Below, piece after piece: positions 32,190 through 42,200 of a stretch of DNA of 64,000 nucleotides. The position numbers and the translations under genes are program-made. The notes beneath the pieces were generated by a model. The model had not been told where the DNA came from. It worked only from the letters and a program-made list of their open reading frames with translations, and ran no database searches. Origin of the DNA: Madurella fahalii (lineage: Eukaryota > Ascomycota > Sordariomycetes > Sordariales); NCBI GenBank assembly GCA_029876055.1, contig CM056877.1:2976001-3040000 (forward strand). The letters run 5' to 3'. The first letter of the stretch is position 1. Each line of letters starts with the position of its first letter.

Positions 32190-34981
32190 CTAAGTTTTGC
32201 CAGCCGCCGTGATCCCGTTGGCCCCCGTCTCGATAACTTTATACCCATCCGCGTTCCCCTCTCCCACCGCAGCTCTCTCATACGCCTCGTCACTCCTGTC
32301 GCACAAGACGTCCAAATCTCCATCGCTGATGATCTCCCGGTCACCAGAAAACTTGTACACCAACCCGTCCTTAAGCAACAGCGCCTTGAGCGTCTCTCTG
32401 TCCAGGTCCTCACGCATGTCAATCTTCTGACCCATGGTCCTGAATCCGCCCTTCTTGATCACAAGCTTCTCTAGCCTGCGCTTGGCGTCGGCGCTCATCA
32501 GCAGCTCCTCCTCGACCGTACCCTTGGTCGCGAGGCGGTACACAATCACCGGCCTTGTCTGGCCGATGCGGTGCGCCCGGTCCTGCGCCTGCAGGTCCTG
32601 CTGTGGGTTCCAATCGCTGTCAAAGAGGATGACCGTGTCCGCGCTCGCCAGGTTGATCCCCTGCCCACCGGCGCGGGTCGAGAGCAGAAAAATCTTCATC
32701 CTGGGGTTGGTGTTGAACTCCTGAATTTGCGCGCGCCGGTCGTCTTGGGCGACGCCGCCATCGATGCGGCAGACTCGCCATTTGCGGAGCTCGGTGCAGT
32801 AGTCCTCGAGGATGTCCAGCTGGGTTTTGAACTGCGAGAAGATGAGGACTTTGTGGCCGCGCTTGAAGAGTGCTGGGAGGAGGCGGTCGAGAAGGAGCAT
32901 CTTGCCCGAGGCCGTCACGATGCTCTCGTCGATAGGTAGGCGGGTACCAGCCGCCCAGGGGTTGTAGAAATTGTGCGGACTGTTGCAGACTAATCTCAGT
33001 TGAAGCAGGGGGTTGCCGAGTTTCTTGTTTGCAATTTCCCGCTCTGGATGTTGTTAGTGATGCGAGCACGAACAATCTGGTCAGGGGGGCAGACGTACTT
33101 GCGAGGTCCAGGGTTCGCGCGCGCTCAAATTCCTCTGCGTCAAGGGCACTCTCGAGGTCTTCGCTCTCGTCTCGAGTCATCTCCTTGGCGAGTTTTGCCT
33201 CAAACTCGTCGTCGTCTAGCATATCGTCATCCGAATCTGCCTCCTTGTATTTTTGCTTTCCCCTCTGCGAGCGGCCACGAGTGCTGGCAGGGGTTGACTG
33301 TCTGCTCGACTTGGCGCTCTTCGGGGCCGGCGACTCGGACGACTGCGGGCTTTTCCTCTTCGCATCTCTCCTTGTTGTTTTTGGAGGTGCTGCTTCTACT
33401 TCTGCTGCAACTGCCGGCTTGGCGGTAGCGGCAGTGGCAGCTTTAGGGGGTCGCCCTCGAGGACGGGGCTTACCCATCATTAATGTAAAGGCATTTTTCA
33501 CAGGCGGCGCTGGATCCTGAGCCGTCGTTGCCGTCGACGTCGATACGGAGTCTGTGTCGGGTTCCTTCTTGACACTATTTGACCTTGAAGAGCGAGTACT
33601 GCGGCTGGGCGAAGATGCTGTGCTCTTGGCCGTTGCCGTGAGACGCTCGACGACTTTGCTCTCGAGATACGCCCGCGTATCGATATTTTTGTCGTTGATG
33701 ACGTTGTACAAGTCCGTCTGCTCCCTCGTCATCGGTGCATATAGGACGTATTCGCGCTTTTTAGGGAGGTATTTCGCCACGTCTGCCTTCACTCTGCGCA
33801 GCAGCAGAGGCTGTAACACAACATGCATCTTCTTTACAAGCTCCTGCTTGGTTTTGTCGGCAATGAACTCTTCTGTGCCCTCTTCGTCCTCGAGATCGCT
33901 AAAATCGAACCAGCTCTCGAAGGCCTCCCAGTCACGGAAGATCTTGGGCAGCAGGAAGTTCAACAACGACCAAAGTTCTTTGAGGTTATTCTGCAACGGT
34001 GTGCCGGTAATGAGAAGACGAGTGGCCGAGGTGAACGACTTGAGCTCCCGGAACAGTTTCGAGTCAAAGTTCTTCATGCGGTGTCCCTCGTCAATGATGA
34101 TGAACTCCCAGTTGATCTTAGACAGGGCGGCACGATCCTTCAGAACCATCTCATAGCTGGTGCAGACCACAGGGAATCTCTCTGTGGGCCGCCCGCCGTG
34201 GAGATGACGCATAATCTTGGTCTTGAAGATCTCGTTGCGCTGCTGAGGAGTGCCATGATACATCACAACCGGGATAGACGGGACCCATTGATGGAACTCG
34301 TCAAGCCAATTGGACAATGTACTCAGGGGGGCGACGATGAGGTGGGGTCCGAGGTAGTTCTCCTGCTCGCGGAGTAGCGCGATCAGAGAGATGGTTTGGA
34401 CGGTTTTGCCTGGCCCGTACATTAGCACTCAGGATCGTTGGATACTCTGGCGCAACTGGCATACCTAGGCCCATCTCGTCTGCCAGGATACCGCTCATGC
34501 CCTGGATGCAGATCTCGTACATCCAGGTCAAGCCTTCGAGCTGGTAATCCCTCATGGTCCCCCCAACAACGCACTTGGGCTGTTTGGCCATGGTCAAGTC
34601 ATGCTCGCCGAGCGTCTTGCCATCGAGACCAGTCCCCACACGGCCCAGCACCTTGGTCTTATTGGTCAGGATGCTGCTGAAGGCAGCGCTCTGAGCAAGA
34701 AGCTGGTCCAGGTCCTTGGCCTTGGTTTCGCGCTCCTCCTTGCTGAGCACGCGCTTCTTCCATTTCTTCTTGCGCTTCTCTTCGTTCTTGTTATTGTCTG
34801 CCCGCGCCTTTTCCTCCTCCTCGGCCAAGATCTGTTCCTCTCGTAGCTTGGTGTAGCTCATTTTGGGCTTGTCCATTTCGGGTGTCACCGGAGAGGCCGG
34901 AGGAGGAGACGACGGAGCGCTCGTGGGAAGTCGCGAGGGCGAACTGGCGTAATCGTCCTCGGATGATGAAGAACAAGACAT
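32190..34981 (-). CDS. mus-30: SNF2-family chromatin remodeller, LSH/HELLS/DDM1 type
   Basis: Exons 34981-34465, 34409-33099 and 33043-32190 (introns of 55 nt each, both phase 1) give 893 residues. The family slides nucleosomes with ATP; DDM1/LSH supports DNA methylation, and the Neurospora homologue MUS-30 acts in genome stability (established for those proteins). Helicase motif I DEMGLGKT is created across intron 1. Motif II is DEGH (IIIDEGHRMKN), as in HELLS, not DEAH. Motif III is LITGTPLQNN, motif V STRAGGQGINLASAD and motif VI QDRAHRIGQTRPV. Between the RecA lobes sits a basic Ser/Lys-rich insert with AT-hook-like GKPRPRGRPPKAA and an acidic stretch (SDDDMLDDDEFEA). Splicing intron 2 gives LAKREIANKKLGNPLLQLR. 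Divergent from the Arc1-like gene. Confidence 0.92.
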
Positions 34982-35755
34982 CGCTAGACGATAGCGGCGC
35001 CGAGAAGTTGGTCAAGAGCGACGATGGGAGAGGGGAATTGGGTCCTGGCCGGCGAAAACCGAGGTGTGTTGCCACCAGCAAATATTAAACCTTTACAATG
35101 TCAAACAAGCAAAAGGGCCATTGACCATTAAAGGGCGGCGTCAACGAACCCTTAGCACGATATAAATTACTTGAGAAGGTTGCAAGCATATAGTCAAGCG
35201 AATCTCGAAAGGGGGACGGCCGAGAAGGGCGCGGGTGGATTTGTCAATTAAAAAGGGCGCGATCCCACGCGACTGCCGATCGCCACTAGCGTGGTGTAGC
35301 GCGTCAATGGCCCGCGCGTTGTCACCTGTTCAGGAAACGGACAGGGTTCCATTTGGCAGATTCAACAGGGGGCAAAGGCACCGTTTTGGCCCAGAACCCA
35401 GTTGCCCCACTCCGTGTCTCGAATGTCCCATATGTGTTTGCCTCGTCTCCAAGGCGAACAAAAAAAAAAAAAAAATGCCCCTCGTTTGGCTCGAGCAAAT
35501 GCCCCGCATTTCTTGTTCGACTCGAAATTGTTTCGTCTGCTCTACCCCTCCATCGCCCAACTTAGCAGGCCGGTTTGACAAACTTATAGAGGATCGATCC
35601 CACATGCCTACTTAATTTTTCCTGTGGTCTTTCCTGTGGTCTTTCGACATTTCCCCGATCAATCCGACAAACTGTTCTCTCTCCGAAGCGTGTCCCCGCT
35701 CCGCCAAATTCCGTCCCGGCCACTCAACACCGTCTCGCTTTCCAATCCGCACATC
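34982..35755. promoter_or_regulatory. Divergent promoter region between the LSH-type and Arc1-type genes
   Basis: 774 bp with no coding frame of note. It contains an A15 tract at about 35460-35475 and a tandem duplication of TTTCCTGTGGTC at about 35619-35643, just before the CT-rich leader of the plus-strand gene. Confidence 0.45.
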
Positions 35756-36979
35756 ATGGCCGCCCTCGACGCTCAAAAGTACACCCCCGCCGAGGAGTCG
35801 GAGATTCAGGCGTGGATCGCCAAGGCCGACTCTCTCAAATCTGGTGCTACCGATTCCGTGTTCGACTCTCTCAACGCCGACCTCGCGACCCGGACCACTG
35901 CGCTCGGCACCAAGCCCAGCAAAGCGGACGTCGCCCTGTATGAGACACTCGCCCCGCTCGTCAAGGCCTGGACTCCCGAGCAGCGAACCGGCCAACAGGG
36001 TCGTCCTAACATCGTCCGCCACATCGATTTTGTGCAGAACAGCCCCTTCTTCGGGCTCAATGTCGCCGATGCGGATAAGGTGCAAGTTGATCCCGAAGAG
36101 ATCCTCTATGTCAAGCCGCCCGTCGATGCCAAGGCCGAGAAGGAGCGCCTAAAGAAGGAAAAGGCTGCGGCTGCCGCAGCAGCAGCAGGAGGAAGAGACA
36201 AGACTCTCGTGGACCGGACAAAGGAGGCGGCCGGCGCGGTTGCTGAGAAGGCCGCCGAGGTAAAGGACAAGGTCGTCGAGGCGGTCACCGGCGAGGGCGG
36301 CGGCGGCAAGCCAAAGAAGGAGAAGAAGGAAAAGAAGGAGCGGGCGCCCAAGCAGCCGGCGGCGGCGGCGCCCGCGCCGGCCGTCCTCTCCCCCTGCCTC
36401 ATCGACCTGCGCGTGGGCCACATCCTCAAGGCCATCAAGCACCCGGAAGCCGACTCGCTCTACGTCTCGACCATCGCCATGGGCGACCAGCCCGGCACCG
36501 ACGACACGTCCGAGTACGAGGGCCAGGTGGTGCGGACCGTGTGCTCGGGCCTGAACGGGCTGGTGCCGCTCGAGGAGATGCAGGGCCGCAAGGTGGTGGT
36601 GGTGTGCAACCTCAAGCCCGTCAAGATGCGCGGCATCAAGTCGTGCGCCATGGTGCTCGCCGCGTCGCCCCGCCTCAAGGACGGCGAGCCCGACGACCAC
36701 AAGGGCCCCGTCGAGCTGGTCACCCCGCCCGCCGACGCCAAGGCCGGCGAGCGCGTCTACTTTGAGGGGTGGCAGGGCGACCCCGAGAAGGTGCTGAACC
36801 CCAAGAAGAAGATCTGGGAGACATTCCAGCCCGGCTTCACCACCACGGATAGCCTCGAGGTGGCCTTTGACGCCGGTGTGGTCGAGGCTCTCGAGGGCAA
36901 GTCCGGCCTGGGCAAGTTAGTAACCGCCAGCGGCGGCGTTTGCAAAGTTGCTAGCTTAAAGGGTGCTCAGGTGCGGTAA
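35756..36979 (+). CDS. ARC1: tRNA-binding aminoacyl-tRNA synthetase cofactor (Arc1/EMAPII type)
   Basis: A single exon of 407 residues. In yeast, Arc1 binds tRNA and tethers methionyl- and glutamyl-tRNA synthetases in the cytosol (established). The N-terminal ~110 residues (SEIQAWIAKADSL, TKPSKADVALYETLAP, NIVRHIDFVQNSPFF) match the GST-like C-terminal helical fold used for synthetase docking. Residues ~125-205 are Lys/Ala/Glu-rich (KPKKEKKEKKERAPKQ), the usual basic tRNA-binding hinge. From ~210 comes the EMAPII/tRNA_bind OB-fold (LIDLRVGHILKAIKHPEAD, TVCSGLNGLVP, VCNLKPVKMRGIKSCAMVLA) and its C-terminal pseudo-dimer part (VELVTPPADAKAGERVYFEG). The start is the first ATG in the conserved frame. 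Confidence 0.92.
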   Translation: MAALDAQKYTPAEESEIQAWIAKADSLKSGATDSVFDSLNADLATRTTALGTKPSKADVALYETLAPLVKAWTPEQRTGQQGRPNIVRHIDFVQNSPFFGLNVADADKVQVDPEEILYVKPPVDAKAEKERLKKEKAAAAAAAAGGRDKTLVDRTKEAAGAVAEKAAEVKDKVVEAVTGEGGGGKPKKEKKEKKERAPKQPAAAAPAPAVLSPCLIDLRVGHILKAIKHPEADSLYVSTIAMGDQPGTDDTSEYEGQVVRTVCSGLNGLVPLEEMQGRKVVVVCNLKPVKMRGIKSCAMVLAASPRLKDGEPDDHKGPVELVTPPADAKAGERVYFEGWQGDPEKVLNPKKKIWETFQPGFTTTDSLEVAFDAGVVEALEGKSGLGKLVTASGGVCKVASLKGAQVR

Positions 36980-37213
36980 GATGGGAAACATTCGTGTGTT
37001 TTTTTAAAAGAGGTAGCAAGTATAGCGCTGCAGCGTCTCCACCACCGCATTGGAGGGTCCACGAATAGAGCAATGCTGTCAAGTCAACAAAAAGAGGGTG
37101 TCTCCCATTTCCGTTTGGCTTAAGTACAATGAAATGAAGTGAATTTTTTTTTTTTTCCCTTCTGCCTCCCCAACTTTTTCGCCTACACCATCCCCCTTCC
37201 CCCTTGCGCCTCC

Positions 37214-37878
37214 TTAAGGCACGTGGAGCGTCGCGGTGGGGGTGATGCGCGGCCCGGGGACCTTGGGGCACCCCGTCGTCACCGTGACCGTCTCGGTCGG
37301 GATCACGCAGCCGGTCGTGCACGTGGGACAGCTCGTCGGGACGTACTTGGTCGGGGTGTGCGGGCAGCACTCGTTGCTGGCCGGCGGTCAGTAACTCTAA
37401 TCCTCGAGAACGAAGGTGAGGGAGGGTGAGTGGCTTACTGGCACGGAACGGAGAGGGTTTCGATCTTGATGTACATAGGGCAGTAGACGGGTTTGGTCGG
37501 GGCGGGACACTTGATCTTGGGGCACGTGGCTGCGCAAGGGGGGTTAGCAGAGAGACAGTCAAGCCAGGCCGGAGGCGGGCAAGTGTAGTATTTAGTCACC
37601 CGGAACCGTCGTCTCCGTGTACGTGTAGCACGTCGGCTTCAGGCCCACGCCATCATGGGGCCCGAGGCAGCTGGGCGGGAGAGGGCCGCCGGGTACCGGC
37701 ACCGTCAGGACCGGGGGAGCAGTGAACTGGGGGTCTGGAGCGGGCGCTGCGGAGCTGTGCTAGGACATCAGATCAGCTGCTCTATGTGTAGAATTTTTGG
37801 AGTGGGATAAGTGGTTTGGCCATGGTACCAGATTCCCACCAGGAAACCCCAGAGGAGGAAGTTGCTTGAGAACTGCAT
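37214..37878 (-). CDS. Small secreted cysteine-rich protein
   Basis: Four exons, 37878-37840, 37759-37600, 37529-37439 and 37376-37214, join in phases 0, 1 and 2 across introns of 80, 70 and 62 nt (GTGGGA, GTGACT, GTAAGC donors) to give 150 residues. The N-terminus MQFSSNFLLWGFLHSSAA is a plausible signal peptide, followed by a Pro-rich segment (APAPDPQFTAPPVLTVPVPG). The rest is Cys/Thr/Pro-rich, with about a dozen cysteines: SCLGPHD, TCYTYTETT, TCPKIKCP, YCPMYIKIETLSVPCHNECC, SCPTCTTGC, TTGCPKVPG. Repeated ETxTV-type beta strands with paired cysteines suggest a disulfide-rich wall or effector-like protein. Intron 1's donor is the weakest call. It converges with the Arc1-type gene. Function unknown. 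Confidence 0.78.
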
Positions 37879-39294
37879 GGTGGATGGTGTCCCGTGTAAA
37901 GGGGAGAGTAGCTTGGGTCCTAAGCTTGACAGGCTACCAGATTACGAAGAGACCGGCTTGTCACGGTTCTGGCGACTTCTCAGCTCAGAGGGAGGCCCCC
38001 TTTAAATATTACTCGAGAGTCAGAATTTTTTCCCCCAACCTTCCAGGCGACCTGGCCTGATAGGGTCCCCTGCAGTGCCGTGCATCGCCAATACCTTCTT
38101 GATAGCAATCACCGTAGGTAGCGTTCAAGATTGCGATTCGCCCCTCAGCACTTGGCAGTATCAAACTCAGGGTAGGTGTGGTTGCAGTTCCAGACCGGAC
38201 CAAGAAGTCAGCGGAGAGGGAGGGCGTGAATCAGCCCCGAAGCCGACGTCGACAAGGAGAGCCAACTTCCGGCCTCAACCAAAACCGACCACACCGAGCG
38301 AGATTTTCCACAGCACGATTGTCCTGCCGTGGCAACCACCCTCTGTAGTCTAATTCCACCAAAAGGCAAAACCGGACGTTGATCCTCATCGGTAATGTCA
38401 CCGTCACGGCAGAGTCGAATGGTACCTACCCTTGCCAAAGGGAGCTAAAAATAAAGATAAAGATAGAGTAGCAAGCTGGACCAATCGACCGAGAACCTGG
38501 TTCGTAGCATGCAGCAGAAGAACGGTGGCTCGTCCCCCGCGAAACAATCCCAAGTAAGTAAATTACGTCTTACCCGGGACCCTTCGACGCCCCAGCAATC
38601 TATCCTTTATTACCGGGCGCGGATGAATAGATGGCGCCAAGCTTACCACCGGAGACCCCTTGCAGCAAGGATATTAAACATCAGATAACATCACGCAAAT
38701 CGACAGATCCAGATGCTAAGGTTCTACTGCGCGGGGAGCGATGGAAATCGAACCCTGAGTTCGTATTTCGTTGCCCGAGCGAGACAGGGACGATGTATGA
38801 GATTGTTGGCTCCCGTTCTAGTAGTTTGGTTCGGGGGCGGGCCATTTCCACCCCATCTTACCAAAGTGCCTTACCAATGTGTTGCTGTCGGCGTCATGCC
38901 CCTTGGTTGTCAGAGCTGAATTGCATGCCAAGGGCGAAGCTGTATTCTCTTCTTTAGAGGAATGGGGCGGTTGGCTCGCAAAAAACAATGACATGACAAG
39001 GTAAATTTCCTTAGTTTGGATGCGTCTGGACTATACAGGCACTTTTCGTACATCAACACCCCGTCTGGGTGCGACCAGCTCTGCTCACATTACAATACAT
39101 GCTCCCCCTCTTGGTAAACGCCATGCTAACTTGCCGCCATGCAAAAACCAGGATTGTAACGCCGCTATATGGAAGTCGCTTCCAAATGTACCGTTTCAGT
39201 AATGTACAGGTCCTGTGGAGTACACGCCATGGCACCGCTGTCCCCTGACTATGGGGCTTGTCAAGTGCCGGGTGAGTGGAGAGAAGTCCTATCT
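37879..39294. other. Intergenic region
   Basis: 5' flank of the small secreted protein gene and 3' flank of the mitochondrial RNA polymerase gene. No gene, repeat or RNA recognised in 1.4 kb. Confidence 0.4.
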
Positions 39295-42200
39295 TCAAGA
39301 GAAGAAATATTTACTCTCTTTGAGCTTCCGCACGTCAAAGTCGCCCTTCTCCGGGATGTCGGGAAACGTTAGTGGAAGCCACATCGACATCCTGTGCACC
39401 TGCGTCCTGCGCACTCTGTACTTTGATTGCGTCTCGTGGACAAAGTAGTTGGACTTCCGGAGCCTCTTGAGACGATGCCCATACCCGTTACGGAGGGCTG
39501 TTGCCAGGTTGTCGCTCACGGTGTTGCGTTTCTTGGGTTTGCCCGATGCGTCCAGAGCCGATGTCTCCTCAGCCGCCGCTGCCTCGTCGATCGACGACTC
39601 CTCGACCGATGCATCCTCGATTGATGCCTCCTCAACCGATCCCTCCTCAGCCGATGCCTCGTCGGCTGATGCTTCGTCGGCTGATGCTTCGTCTGCTGAT
39701 GCTTCATCAAGAGCACCGTCAAGTTCATCGAATTCAAGATCATCCTCGGCTCCCGTCAGAGACATGCCGGACATGTCGTCGTCGGCGCCATCGTCATCGG
39801 CTAACCGCACCAAGTCCTCAGGCTCGACCTCATTTTCTAGCATATCTGGCGTCGCTAGTTCCTCAAAAATGCTAGCTGGCGTCACCATCTCCTTCCCTTC
39901 CCTCACCTCCTCGGGGTCCATGGAGCGTAGTAACTCTTGGCGTCTCTTCTCCTGCAGCAACTCGTCCTTGAGCGTCAACCGAGTTCGCTTGCGAAGCTCA
40001 GTGACCTTCCGTCCGACTTCCGAGTCCCGGTCGATCTTAGCCAGGTAGATGGACCCCCGGTACCTCGCCTCGAACTCGGCCTTGAGGCGGCCGATGACGT
40101 CCTCGCTGTGGATCCGGATGAAGGAATCACGAATGACGGTGTTCATGGCATCCACGTCGGCCGCGTGCGTCCAGAACGAGTCGTGGACGGCAGCAAAGGT
40201 GAGACCAATCTCGTGGCACTCGAGCGCCGACAGAATCATGTGGCTGGCGTCGAGCGAGTGGATGAAGTTGGGGGGGAATGCCTGCAGCTGCTTTCGCCGG
40301 TTGACGGGGTCGTCCCGATCCGAAGATGCCAGGATGAGGACCTGCAAGCACGTATTGACCGTGCGCGTGCCGACCTTCCTGTATGGCTGCACCACCGGCA
40401 TCCGGAGCGGCGTTGTCCACACGAGCGTAGAACGGAACTGCCTGGCCACCTCGTCTTCCAGCTTGCCCTTGATCTTCTTCTTGGCGAGCTCGGGGTGAGC
40501 AGAAGTCTCGACAAACTTCTCAAGCTGCTCCGGCGTCATGGCTCGGCAGACGCGGCCGCCGATCTCTCCGAGCCAAGTCTGAATCTCGTGGGCACCGCGG
40601 AACATGGTCGACAGGGCCACGAAGATCTTTGAGGCAATGTACGCCGCCAGGAGCGACGTTGTGATGCCCGTCTCTTTATGCAGGTCTGGATACAGCGCGT
40701 CCAGCTGCTTCGCGACCTGCTTCTTGGCGCCGACAAACGTGACCCCGTAGACATTGGTCATAACAGTCTGCTTGACCACCTTTCTCGTGATCTTGCCGCG
40801 CACGGCCGTGGCGAACTCGTCGCCCGTCGCGGCATCCTTGGCGGCTTCTTCCTCGACCAACTGGGCAACGGCCGAGTACACGTCGGCGGGCCGCTCCCCG
40901 GGAATCAAGTTGACCTGCTCCGCACCCCAAGAGTCGCCGCCAAGAGCCGCATAGTGCTGCAGTCCATTGCAGGTGCCATCTTGGTGGACTGGCAGGTGAG
41001 AGACGTAAGCGGTCGGCTCGGGCGACTGGAGAGCCGCCTTGAGCTCGAAGCACGTAGCTAGGCACTGCCACGGATCTTCGGCTTGGAGCCACCACCGTTT
41101 GCCAGTAAGCGGGCTCTCGGCCGAGTCGAAAATGTTTTCGACATTGTCCGTGGCGAACTGTTCGCGCTCCTGGAGGCTAGCCTTGTCAAAGCCATACACA
41201 TTGGCAAGATGGATCTTGAGCCAACGTAGGCCCGTTTCTCCCAGTGGCTTTCCTTTAGCAAAGAGCAATAAACCACGCATGTGGTCGGCGCCCATGTGGT
41301 TCAAGTAGGTAGGAATCGGGTACGCGCGGCCGCGGAAGTCGATGTTGTGTGGGAAATAAAATGTCTGGTCTCGGAACGCCCTGGCAACTTCGAGCTGGAA
41401 ATTCATAAAGCATCGGATAGAGTGCATCTTGGACTTCTCGTTCTCGGCGACCTTGAGGGCTCTGAGCCAGCGTCGCCTCTGCATCGGATCATCTGTGGAA
41501 TCCGGCTCCGGGGGAATGGGGACTTTGGGATCCAGCGCGGGTATGTTTGCGAACGGTTCTCCCGTGTTCCAAGTCTCGAGCATCACGTCAAATACCTTGC
41601 GGTTGATCCTCCAAGCCGTCTTGCCTAGCACGTCTAGGCCTTTGCACATCTGCTCCATATCCCCACGTTCGATGGCTGCCTCGGCATAGATCCTCTGATC
41701 CCTTTCGTGGTTCTTCAGCCGGACGAGAGGGGTCGGATATTCCATGAAGCCGCCCTTGTCGAACTTGGTCCACGGCTCGGGCTCGACAACCATGGGTAGG
41801 TGGCGCGCCAGCACTTCTCCTCTAGGCTCCTTCTTCATGAGATCCACCAATGCGAGGTTGGGCAGAATCATTCCTATCTTCCTTCCCCTCTTGAGGTGCA
41901 GGGCATGTTGAAAGGCCGGCTGGGATTGTGACACCAATTCCTTGGTTACGGGGTGTTCCCTAATGACGGTGACCCTGGCGGTTTCGATCAGGGCCGAGAG
42001 CAGCAGCGCGCCGAGTTTTGCCCGGATCTGCAGAGGCCAGCGAGCCTCCGCTTCATCTTTTCGTGATATGTCCGAATCGGAATCCGGGACTATCGACACG
42101 GAACCATCCGGCAACGTAACGGTAGGAGGGTTCCGCATCGGGTTGCCCCATTCTTTTACCAAATCTCGGGCATTCTGCCACCGTGTTTTCGCTTTCTTGG

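Noticed and set aside
36149..36700. Minus-strand frame of 183 codons
   Set aside because: Lies opposite the conserved Arc1-type gene, with His/Leu/Gly composition typical of antisense reading.
40676..41095. Minus-strand 139-codon frame within RPO41 in another phase
   Set aside because: Shadow of the polymerase catalytic domain.
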